Below, piece after piece: positions 23,624 to 33,980 of a stretch of DNA of 64,000 nt (position 1 is the stretch's first letter; every line of letters begins with the position of its first letter). This DNA is from Gyromitra esculenta (taxonomy: Eukaryota > Ascomycota > Pezizomycetes > Pezizales > Discinaceae). The translations under genes were made by a program, and so were the position numbers. Under the pieces are notes generated by a model. It had not been told where the DNA came from. It did no database searches and saw only the letters and a list, made by a program, of their open reading frames with translations. The stretch spans positions 1,426,001 through 1,490,000 of the forward strand of contig JBCAML010000006.1 in NCBI GenBank assembly GCA_038503075.1. The letters run 5' to 3'.

Positions 23624-25795
23624 TTAAGCCAATTCCAATCGCAGAGCATCATACTGTACATAAACCGAAGTAGGAAGAACAGCCGTCTCGGTATCTACCC
23701 CATTGAACGGCAAGTTCAACACCAGCTTATTACTCCCGACCTTCAACCAAGACGTCGGGAACGTCAGTTTCTTTGCCACCTGGTAGCAGCTTACTGCAGA
23801 CCTAACAATGCAGCTACTGGACTGATAGTATGGGATCACAAATGGCAGCCCAGATGACTGGTTATTGACGTAAGTTGTAAGTGGCAGATTCGAGTAAGGC
23901 TCGGTGCTCGCATAAACATCGGTATTTCCAGCGGCGGTTTTAGCCCCGGCGAGCTGGATCGTGAGGGTTGCTGTTTTAGCTTTCTTGAGGTCGTTGGCGG
24001 TTAGGTCAAAGTTGATGGTCCAGTTATTCATGTTCTGATTATAGATTGCGCTCCGAGTATGGGTTGGCCCGAAGACGGCCCAATGGACGGTGTTGAAATC
24101 TTTTGCGATATCGCTCTTGCCGATTGTGAAGTTGACACCATTGGGGAAGTCGGTGGGGAAATCGTAAGCTCCCCAATAGATCCAGTATTCACGGGGTTTT
24201 CGGGGATGCGTCGTATCCAGAGCGTTACCGTGGCGGAATTCTCCAGAAGACTTATCGGGAGTTCCTAGTCTCCAGATTTCAGTTCCCGCAGACTCTTCCT
24301 TCCAGGTCGCGGAAGTCTTGGTTGTTTTCCCGCCGGTAACTTTAATATCGTCCTTGATGTAGTTTCCGAAAACTCCATCAGCATACACGGTGAGACGGTA
24401 AGTACCAGCCTTCACTCTTGGGATGCTGACGCTGCCTGCTGAGTCTATCTCGCCCCAGTACTGGTAGGCCGATGGATCCTCGACATTATCCTGGAAATTA
24501 ATACCGCTCTTGCTAAGGACAGCCAGTGGCCTTTTGGAAGCTGCAGGGAGATTAAATGACCCCTGAAAAACACCACGATCCTTTGTGGTCACGTAGTTCT
24601 TTACGTAGGGAGCAATGCTATCGTAGAAAGGGGCGTTCCAGGAAGGATCCGCATACTGCTCGGCATCTGCCCGAAGGTCTTCGATGGTTGCCTCGGGAGC
24701 GCTATTGAAGTGGTAATAGTGAGGGCCAAAGGTACGGTCGAAGCCGTTGGTGATGTTTGGCGTTCCTTCTCCGTGATGGTTACTGACGAGATAGTTATAC
24801 ACTATGAATTATTAGCTCTGGTAAATTAATTTGCCGAGACCCTTTAGGAGAACCTGCCTATGCCGTCCACGGTGAGGTCGGAGTGGAGTGGTCCACCAAA
24901 ATATGTGTCCTAGGTGGGAGTTTAGCTTCAAGAACCTAAACCACAAGGCAGAGGCGAGGTATTCTGATTACCTTGTTATTCATTACTAACCACGCGCCAA
25001 AGCTAGTACCATTCGTAGTGCTACCATCAGCGTACATCCCGTGCGTACTGGACTGCCGCCAATCTATTCAAGACAATTAGACCAATCTTTTCCTCAGACT
25101 AAGAAAATTTAGGGCTTACCGGTCGAGAATGTGTATTTAGTGAAGTATTCGGAAAATTCCTTGAAATAGCCATCGCTGGGTGTGTTCTCGAGCGACCAAG
25201 TAGCGTCCTGAACAGTGATTTGCTTCGCAGTTCCATCCTTTGACGGCAGCGGTGCAGTTTGCTCCTTGGTGGAGGTAAGGTGGGTCCACAGACCTAGATT
25301 CGCGTTTGGACGAAACAGAGTGCGGAGCTCCTGGAGGTTGCGAAGGAATGGGGTCGTCTCGTTGTAATAAGACAATCGCGTGAAGGTGTGGAGGCCCGTC
25401 TCGCCATCCCTCAAGAACCAGAATTGCTGGAAAGACTGGCCTGTTGGAGTGTAGGTATCTGACAGGATAACTCCACCGTAGGCGGTGCCAGTGGTGTCGG
25501 TGCCGTTGACTACCTGAATAGATGGAGTCGTGGATCCGACGGTGTAGAAACCACTTGGAATACAGTAACAATCAAGGTACAGTATCCCAGTCGAACCGCT
25601 CTGCGCTCCAAGAAGGTCTCGTCCATCGAGAGTAAGGTCTACGACAGCTCCACTAGACTTCCCGACAACTGCTGTCAACCGGTTATTCTTAAGAGTTACG
25701 GTCGAAGTAGTCTCCGTTACTGTGAGCGCTGCACGAACGACTGTGAAGGCACAGAGCACATTCAACAACGCGATCTTGAATATCGAAGGCGCCAT
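23624..25795 (-). CDS. Secreted rhamnogalacturonan lyase (PL4 family)
   Basis: Minus-strand exons 25795-25120, 25063-24972, 24909-24858 and 24801-23624 give 665 residues, the usual PL4 length. The start is the ATG at 25795, which opens a signal peptide (MAPSIFKIALLNVLCAF..., cleavage near residue 22); the frame stays open further upstream to 25999, but that part reads as 5' UTR. The enzyme cleaves the rhamnose-galacturonate backbone of pectin by beta-elimination outside the cell. The N-terminal catalytic beta-supersandwich contains ELRTLFRPN and THGMYADG; H233 (about 211 after signal removal) fits the catalytic histidine known in Aspergillus RG lyase. Next come GEGTPNITNGFDRTFGP, a fibronectin-III-like segment and a C-terminal carbohydrate-binding jelly roll. 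Intron 3 (24857-24802) begins GC, not GT. It is convergent with the transporter at 20819-22422. Such genes are usually induced by pectin; no regulatory site was identified. Confidence 0.93.
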
Positions 25796-27195
25796 GATGA
25801 AAACCTGCAATTGGAAATCCGGGGAACTTCGTGGAGAGCACAATAGTCCGTAGTTCATATAAAAGACTGTAAATCTGGCCTCTTTATGAACGCCATCCCA
25901 GCCATGGCTATTCGGGCTCCGGGTTATTTCGTCCCGTTTGCTAAATTGTATGAACTTGACCAAGCCGAATAGATGAAGGATAATTGAAGTCGGTAGCACG
26001 GTACCTGTTGAATTCTAATCCCGGGTTCCCCATATTTTCACCCCACATACTAGGCAGATTGCAGGATTGCAGGGGTGTATCTGGCGCGAGGAGCTCCAAA
26101 GCGGGGGATCATCCTGGCTACTAGTTGTAACTCTTCCGGTCGGTTAGCTGAGGTTTGGACAAGCTTAGGGCCTCGGTATCGGCGTCATTGAAACCGCTGC
26201 CCTGGGAGGGGGATTGCGAATTGGGGAAAGATTGTTATGGATAGCGCGGCATTCGGACATTCGGTTGAGTGAAAGCAATTTTCGGTTGTAGAACTTGGAA
26301 TATCTGCTGGATACACGTTTTTCATTTAGCTAGTAACCATAGCCATTACGCGTATCAGTAATTAGGAATAACAAGCGTAATATATAGCTATATAGGCGTC
26401 AAGAAATCCGTATATGTGTGCCACTTGTTGCGATCAAAAACATTTAGTCTATACGGGGGTTGATATCGATGTAGGTTAATTCTAAGGGGTTACTAGAACA
26501 AGTCGGATGAAGTTGATGTCTTCGGGTGGCCAAGAAGAGATGGCTTTAATATATGTATATATACACCTTATATGAACGCCTTAATTAATCTGATCTCTCA
26601 TCAACGAAATCCGGGTTTGCAGCACATACGTATATGTAGGTATCCTTCATAGGCTACATGATTTGATTACATGGTCTTTGGCTAGGGTGGTGCTGGTCAG
26701 ATGCGACCGGTCGTGCTTTCGTTCATTGGAGGAACTCAATGTCCATGCATATGTATAATGGGGATTTGTGGGGGCCTTCCCTCCCAAACCCCTTAATTTT
26801 TCTTCTGCAGGTGTGGTAGGGCCCGGGCTGGGGGCAAAAATTAAGGGCAAAAATCGTATGCCTAGCTAGTACAGTACTTTCTTAGGATATCGGCTAAGAC
26901 ATTTTTTGCAATGATTTAAGATCTTAATAAATACGTATATGGCTAGCAGCTAGGGCGCCAATTCCCCTAAATTGGCCTGTACAATGGGATAAATATACAG
27001 AGAAATGACGAAGATAGATGGTGCGGCGAAGGATACATTTGTTCAAAGATTTAAGCGCGATACTAGTACTGGCTACACATGCATCTGCATACCTTGGCTA
27101 TGGGGGTTGTGTATTCTGAGGAAATAGATGTCTGCTAAGTCTCCGGCATCTTCGCAGTGGCCAAGTTATTCTGCTATCGAAAGTGGATCTATGGG

Positions 27196-27805
27196 TATGC
27201 ATATGTATATGTTCTGATCCGTATGTAATTAAATCCCATTTACAAATTGGCCGGCCTGCTTTACAAATGGGTTGACCAGTTGACAAATGGTGCCACTTTG
27301 TACACCGGTTGGCCCACCTTCAATAATTGACCCATATTCAACTTGAAAATTCCTTTATCACCACCACTGCCATTGCCATCACCATCACCAATGCCATCAC
27401 CATCACCAATGCTATCCCTATCGCTAATGCTATTTCCACCATACACATTAATTCATCTACCTATCTATCGGTATTTATGGTACTAATAATCTATATCACC
27501 CCTTCTGTGGTAATCAACTTGAATATATAGTTATAAATATACTGGCGTGCAATGCATATGTGTCTTGGGGGGGCAGTTCATAGCAGTGGAATCAGTGATA
27601 GTTTGTGGGTTGAAAATTTTTCTGGCTCACTTATGTACTAGTGCATTCAAATTTTTTTAACATCGGACATCTACTAGCTTCACTTTGTACATGGGTCAAC
27701 CTATGTACAAAGTGGCCCCATTTGTAAATCGGCTGTCCCATTTACTAACCGGTCGGCCACTTTGCAAATGGGATTTAATTACATACGGGTCGGAACATAT
27801 ATAAC
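27196..27805. mobile_element. Non-autonomous element with terminal inverted and subterminal repeats
   Basis: The left end (27200-27320) and right end (27680-27805) are inverted copies for over 100 bp: CCGTATGTAATTAAATCCCA on the left faces TGGGATTTAATTACATACGG on the right. Inside each arm a degenerate unit of about 20 bp built on ACAAATGGG...GGCC/GACC is repeated three to five times. The middle holds a CCATCACCATCACCAAT minisatellite (about 27360-27440) and no long open frame. This architecture resembles a MITE of a DNA transposon. A further ACGGTCAGAACATATA motif at 28047-28062 may be a solo end. Confidence 0.72.
27360..27440 (+). repeat. ATCACC-type minisatellite
   Basis: Imperfect tandem copies of an 18-24 bp unit (GCCATCACCATCACCAAT and variants with GCTATCCCTATCG) inside the element at 27196-27805. 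Confidence 0.7.
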
Positions 27806-28864
27806 CGTCGATGTCAGAGATCAGCCCGTGTGACAATGCTGGAGATTCGCTTCATAGTTTCGATTTAGAAACCTATATCTATAAATTTCCGCTTAGTATT
27901 TTATTTGTTAATTTGATTAAAACTTAAAGGGTTGTCTTGGTAGCCCGTAGTACGGACCTCTTTGGCTACAAACAGATGTCCACATAGGTGGAACTGGGAA
28001 GCAAAGGATCCCAGCTTCCGATCCATACAGCTCCTGCTATATACTAAACGGTCAGAACATATACAGTACGAAAAATTTGGGTGGATCTGCTAACATATTT
28101 TTGAGAAATACCAGCTTAACTCTGGATAGCTGCCGTATTAATTACTGTATCAATGCAGAGTTAATCCAATATTCTCTTCGAAATACCGCACATATTTTGT
28201 ACCAATTTCATCTCCTTGTTTCGTGATGTGCCATTAAGATTTAATAAACCCGTAGATATTTTGGAAAGAATTGCTCTTGAGATAGTCAAAAGTGAATGTA
28301 CGTATATGCTAGATTTCGGTGTTTATGTGCGAAAATGGCGACTTATATCTACGAGCTCTAGTATTGGCTCTATACATATAAATAGGACGCATAATGGACA
28401 TGCCTGGTCTACGATATGCAGTTATATATATACATGTATATACACTAGCTATACATACGCAAGCTCGAGGAATTAGAATGATTTGACCAAGTACAAAGAT
28501 GAGCAGAGCTGAGGGTAGATTACGATTGAAGAAATGCAAGCAACTGGAGTAGCGTAAAGCAAGATAAATTGCTAGGCTACTACAGACACAAGATATCGAC
28601 GATGATCCGATTCGGTGTTTAATGGTTGAATATTTCATCTTGCGGTGTTACTCATGCGTGTGCATATGTGTATTTAGTAAATACCGTGAATATATAGCCT
28701 CCAGATGTAACCAGGAGATTTTTCTACGCATAGATATTTAGCTATAGAGTACATGCGCCTATAGTGCATTCGTCTCTTTAGCATCACGAAACAAAGGATA
28801 TCTGATATATACCATATTAGAATAAATAAAAAGGAGAATAAGGTGTACAGGAACTTACGGTCGC

Positions 28865-29067
28865 GCGGCGGATAAGGTCTGATGGCGGATAGAAGTCAAG
28901 ACTTAACACAGAACTATTAAGAGTACAGGACTATCGATAGGCACTGGTTTTCTCTATTTTTTGTAGCTTTCCTATAGTCCTGTATACGTACCCTTTGAAT
29001 AGTCCTTGCCAAGTCTCTGCCGAGTAACTCTTACCCCTGTCCGCTATCAGACCATATCCATCCAGCG
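28865..29067. mobile_element. Degenerate foldback element
   Basis: The outer arms GATAAGGTCTGATGGCGGAT (from about 28871) and GTCCGCTATCAGACCATATC (to about 29059) pair. The inner arms TACAGGACTATCGATAGG (28923-28941) and CCTATAGTCCTGTA (28970-28986) pair around a T-rich loop. The middle of the arms aligns less well. No coding capacity. Confidence 0.6.
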
Positions 29068-30712
29068 TAGGCCCCTGTGTCCTACTGGAGTTAATCACGT
29101 GCACTTAATCAAAGTGTGTATTGACGGCGCGGTGTAAAGCTTATCATGCATATATTTACTCTCGTATTGTATTGCGTGCACAAATCCGGCTCGCTCTGCC
29201 GAACTAGGTACCCCTATCAAAATTGCCTAAAATTGTGTCTGGACAATGTAATTCTCGTCACGTAGGTGAATGGGGTTGATCACCAGTCATTAAATATCAC
29301 TCGTTATATATTAAAAGTATCGATGTCTGGTTCAGGTTTTTTTTTCAGAAAAAGAGAGGCAGACAAGTGACGTTAATCCCCAAAAATATTGAGAAATTAG
29401 TTGCCCTATACAATCACTGATGATTTTAAACTACGTGTACTAAAAACTTTATATTTGCGCATGCGCGATGGTGCAACGGAGTGAAGCGGGTTCGGGTACC
29501 TGTACTGCCTCCTGAAATATAAGATCTTTGGGGTATGGCAAATCTGCGCAGCTATAGGTACCAATCGTACATGGCCTGCGCTGTCACAACTGAGAACGGA
29601 GGAATATATCCGCAAAAACGTATCTCCTAACTTAGTTAACTATAATTGGACCAGAGCCCCCGAGATCCCAGGTAGAATTATAGGCTCTTTTGCCCCGCCG
29701 CGTAATTTTATTCACATTTAACACGGATGCTTGATCTGGCGATACAGTCGCCACTGCTCATTCGATTAGGGTAATACCTAGCCCACCAGTTGTAAGTTCG
29801 TTGGGGTATTGTGTAGCTGTCGTATGGAGTATATTACAACTTGACATATCTATATATAGAATAGCTATTGCGGGAAGGATCGACCCGTACGTATCCGGAA
29901 AAGCTGGGTTACTATTGGCTACAACGGCTTATTGCCCTATTTAGTTGTCCCATCGATTTAAGTCACACGCTATGAGCGTAATAAACTAAATTCTCAAGAT
30001 GTTAGGTGGGGGTTTTCCACAAATCATGTGCAAACGTGACAAGACCAACGTTAGATAGGCCTAGAATTCCCTAAGAGCTTTTTACTCGATGCAGATAGTA
30101 AGCCCCAAAGTCAAGAGAGGACTTCAGAAAAAAGCATGGTTCACACTGGACCACTGCAGTTTAACAATTATTAGTTGCGTTGATTTGACTAATAACGATC
30201 TCGAATAATGTGATTACTACCGTCATAGCTCATAGCAACTCACACAGCCCGCGAAGAGACTCGTACTTTAAGCTCCTATAGCAGGGCGTAGTCGACTCAG
30301 CAGTACACTAGCAATTGTGTTGCGATCCTCAATCATAAGCTTCACCGTGCACCGGGGGACTAGCCATAGATGACCAAGATAGAGTCGGCCCCCATGTATA
30401 AAGTACCTAGAAATCTCTCGTCAGGATCGAAAACTTATTAGATTTAGCATGCTTGTACAAGGACTTTCTTCACCCGTGAACCTATTGGCTTAACTATATT
30501 CACGTACTACAAAATCTGCGTTATGTCTAAGAGCTATACCACAGAAATCTCCAAGAACTGATCAAGATACTATAACCTACCAATTTATCTACAGTACTAC
30601 GTATATATACTTCAATTAAAATATTTTGAAAATCAGTCCGCGGTCATCGCACACTTCAGGTTCTACGGAAAAGATCTATCGAGATATCCAGTAAATACGA
30701 AAGACTACGATC

Positions 30713-30738
30713 AATCGCGCGGGATATATCGCGCGATT
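30713..30738. repeat. Perfect 9-bp inverted repeat hairpin
   Basis: AATCGCGCG and CGCGCGATT separated by 8 bp. CpG-rich arms are unusual in this AT-rich, mutation-decayed stretch. Role unknown. Confidence 0.6.
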
Positions 30739-31318
30739 AGGTATCACGAACCTTCCTACTTTATATAATTCAGGGTCAGCATGCATGCAATTAACCCAAT
30801 TAAACTTCAGCTCGGCCATATCACCAAAAGTGCCATCTTACTCATTCGCAGTATAATCTACGGGAGCGTGCTCTGTTGTCTCGCTGGAAATGTGCAGGCT
30901 TATTTCATAGGGGTAAATCAAATACACGATAAGCACAAGAATCGAGACAGAAAGTGTTACGATGATGATGGCTTGAATGGCTTGAGTGACGGGTCCTTTA
31001 CATCCATTCTCGGCAGCTCGAAAGATCTTAGGATGAAAGATCTGGTGATAGAAAATCAAGATCCACTAAAGCAGAAACTCTAGGCGGTGTGACGTTGTGA
31101 TGCCGTGGGTACGGAATCGCGGGGCATTTTAATTAGACAGCTATAAAGTTAAAAATAGTAACACAATCCAAGGAACTATTAGTCCTTTTAGGAAATTTGA
31201 ATTGGGGCTATTGCCGGTTCTAACGGCATTTTGAAGTAAAACCGGTATGTAGTCGATTGACAACAGATAATTATGATTAGCGTACTCGATATACTAAATG
31301 CGATTTGTCACCTTCAGA

Positions 31319-31326
31319 TATAAAAG
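31319..31326 (+). promoter_or_regulatory. TATA-like box upstream of the secreted-protein gene
   Basis: TATAAAAG lies 109 bp upstream of the ATG at 31428, a normal distance for a fungal core promoter with a 5' UTR of about 70-80 nt. Confidence 0.5.
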
Positions 31327-31427
31327 ACATAGATTTCTCCCTTAACTTGCTTAGAAAAATTCATCGCCAATTCTAAAATCTCAAAGCACGCATAATAGTA
31401 TATTCATCAGAATCAACTCGCAAAAAA

Positions 31428-32277
31428 ATGGTTCAAATCAAAGCTACTCTTTTGTTCTTGTTCGTGGGGTTCATTGCAGGCGCACTTGCTGCTGTGAACA
31501 CTACCCAAGAATTTTATGTTTATGCTAAAGCTCTTGATGGACCCTCGAAGTTTGATGGTCTTTATCGTAAGTTAGAACCAATGAATAAAATCTTACGTGA
31601 TCTTTACGCTAATATTTCCCAGTTACTGGTTAGTAGTGTCTTGTACCATAGCTAGCGTTAGCATAAGTGCATTTCTTGCTCACAAGCCTCATAGCTTATC
31701 ATACCGGAGCCGGGACCAACGACTTGACTTTTCAAGGCAAGACCAACGCAAGCAAGGCTTTTATCAACTCAACCCAGCTTCAATGGGATCTGGATACCCC
31801 AACCATCCCGTGGGGCACATTCTTAACCTCGCCCGTCAACTATGCAGCATGGCAGTCTGCCACGGTGGACGCAGGGTATGGGGATACAGGGTAAGAGATT
31901 TTCCAGAAAATCCTACGGAATTTCTCCCACGGCGCTGTGGTGGTGCCATTCCTACATCTCATTTCAAGAAAATGGGTTTTAGATTTTGAGATATTTTTGC
32001 TTACAATCTTTCAGCTTTTTTCTTTGGCCTGGCGTTTCCGGACATAACAGCATTACGCTTCCGAGCGACAGTTCCTGGACCGGATGGATCGGTATTAGTT
32101 CACTCCTAGCTGTCGGATGAGAGATTATAGTAATTCTTAATGCTAACACTATTTTCCTCCCTTTTAGCTTGTGATTGGTGGCACGGTGTTCCTCAGCTTT
32201 TCTATCAGTACAAATACATACAGCATCCTCTTCCGGAAAGCTGCGCAGTAATTGGGCTTTTCCCCGAATTTTTTTGA
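31428..32277 (+). CDS. Small secreted protein of the DUF7907-like family
   Basis: Exons 31428-31566, 31695-31890, 32015-32091 and 32168-32277 encode 173 residues. Introns are 128, 124, 76 bp with GTAAG or GTATTA donors. Residues 1-22 (MVQIKATLLFLFVGFIAG...) form a signal peptide. The mature protein reads EFYVYAKAL, YHTGAGTND, YAAWQSATVDAGYG, GFFLWPG, ACDWWHGVPQLF and a final CAVIGLFPEF. This order of conserved blocks matches a small fungal secreted family that I recall as DUF7907; the number was not checked. Function is unknown; secretion is inferred from the signal peptide. The conserved blocks appear only after splicing, which supports the exon model. The gene sits alone inside about 13 kb of repeat-rich DNA (25.8-38.6 kb). 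Confidence 0.85.
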
Positions 32278-32474
32278 GAAACGAGTGCAGTAGATCGGCA
32301 GTATCTATGAAAGTTTCAGATTGGAGTGCTATGTCAATATCAATAGGAACGAAAGGCAATTTATCTAAAAAAAAAAAAAAAGAGGACTAGCTAGCCGAGA
32401 TGTATTTTACTGAGGCTATTCAGGGAGGGAATTGTGCGGTTCACATGTACATCTATAGATATACAGCTTAATGT

Positions 32475-32496
32475 CTATAAATACATGTATTTATAG
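32475..32496. repeat. Perfect 22-bp palindrome
   Basis: Half-site CTATAAATACA followed by its exact reverse complement, about 200 bp downstream of the secreted-protein stop codon. It could be a cruciform, a terminator hairpin in RNA, or a chance AT palindrome. Confidence 0.7.
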
Positions 32497-33000
32497 TAAA
32501 TCCATGCCGTTAATATACCTCTCGCCCACTGCACCATGATCACGTACCATGTATGATTAAAGTGCAACCTTAATCATAAATTCTCATATAAAAAAACATC
32601 GTCTGAAATTTCATAATTGGTGGGCATGTCGATGTTAGTGCTATTAGAAGCCTATGATTGATTAGACGTGCACGTGATCGGAAGTATAGATCGTTGGCTA
32701 CGTTCATAGATTTCGGGATATATGGGCAAGCACAACAGCTCACTATTCTCGTATTGAGAGGTTTATTTCTCGACACAATGCATAGAGGAACTAGAATCCC
32801 AAATTTCACCTATCCTGTGGTTTAGTAAAAAGTGTTAACCCCCCAAAACGGCGGGGCTCAACATAGAGATAATTGAAACTTGATCAGCGAGAAAAATTCT
32901 CACACAGAATCAGCTTTGCAAGGCCGTGAGGTGTACGTAGCGTAGCGTATAGCGAAGAGGTTACTACCGATATCAGTAAAGTAATTAACCCGGCTGTCAT

Positions 33001-33072
33001 GCGCTACCAGTGCGAGTACAGAACAAGTTGTTTATCGCTAAAGCAGAAATCTTACCAACTAAGCTGCGCTAC
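33001..33072 (-). ncRNA. tRNA-like relic (pseudogene or SINE head)
   Basis: Read on the minus strand, GCTTAGTTGGTAAG (33064-33051) looks like a tRNA D-arm/A-box. About 40 nt later GTTCTGTACTC (33024-33014) is a decayed B-box/T-arm. Anticodon and acceptor stems do not pair, so it is not a working tRNA. GCGCTAC occurs at both ends (33001-33007 and 33066-33072). Confidence 0.4.
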
Positions 33073-33482
33073 TTGTTCATACGTATCTAACAGGTTAAAT
33101 CTAGCGACAAAACTACATATGTATTGATGTTAACCAACCGCCACTTAAACCCTTGCTCTTGGAAGATTTGCATCTTTCAAGATCTAATTTGCTGATACCC
33201 CTACTGATGCTCCAAATCCTTCCCCAACAACCTCATCCACACCTCCCGGGCCCCGATGGCCTTATCGATATCCCTCTTGACGCGTTTCTCCAATACCTTG
33301 TTTTTTTCTAACCCATTTCTTGACGTCTTCACCGATCCCCTCGTGTTCGTCTATAAGAATGAAGGCATCAGAAACCGAATCAGATAACGCATCTAAACCG
33401 AACACGTTGGTTAGTGCACAATTTGCGCCTCCCCTAGACCCATTCGCGTGGTAATGTGCATGCATATTTAACGCTCAAAAAG

Positions 33483-33980
33483 CCATGAAAATGCATCATT
33501 TTCTCTATCTAAATTATTTGGGAAGGTCGTCTGTAAAGTCGTTGTCGCATCCTAATAAAAACCGCGCGGGAAAGTTGTTTGTAAATTTATGAATGTATGG
33601 CAAAGTCGTCTGAAAATGAATGGTAAAGTTGTCTGTAAATGCATCAACTTGCACTTTTGATGCACTTATAGACAGCTCTACCAACCTTAAAAAGTGGAAA
33701 AAAATAGAAATCTAGAAGTATTTCCTAGGATTTGAACCTGAGCTGTCCAGCTTTCCTATATCCTTTTCCTGCCATTTACACTATCAACTTGAATATATTA
33801 TTATTGATAAACCCCTATTTATATAAAAGAAAATAATAAAATACACGTTTCCTGATGCATTTACCTACAGCTTTACCTGCGATTTTACAGTGGGAAATGC
33901 ATAAAATTACATATTTCCACTGTAAAGTTACACTATTCCCACTGTAAAGTCGTCTATAAATGCATCATTTTCTGTCTTTT
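33483..33980. mobile_element. Structured repeat element with 26-bp units and internal tRNA-like segment
   Basis: A unit close to GGTAAAGTTGTCTGTAAATG followed by CATCA appears about four times on the left (33490-33646) and again near 33943-33967. An inverted copy at 33853-33877 faces the copy at 33622-33646 (25 bp each, few mismatches). Between them, on the minus strand, lies TAGTGTAAATGG (33783-33772, A-box-like) and GGTTCAAATCC (33738-33728, a consensus B-box), 45 nt apart as in a Pol III promoter. No open frame. It may be a SINE captured by, or forming the core of, a non-autonomous element. Confidence 0.6.

Larger units (their letters stand above)
25796..31427. other. Repeat-rich gene-poor region
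   Basis: About 5.6 kb with no supportable gene. It contains the terminal-inverted-repeat element at 27196-27805, the foldback at 28865-29067, a hairpin at 30713-30738 and a TATA-like box at 31319. Many TATATA-type stretches occur. The 70-109-codon open frames show no domain. Confidence 0.6.

Noticed and set aside
30838..31059. Minus-strand 73-codon frame with a hydrophobic helix
   Set aside because: One predicted membrane segment but no family match, no flanking exon and it overlaps another frame; too weak.
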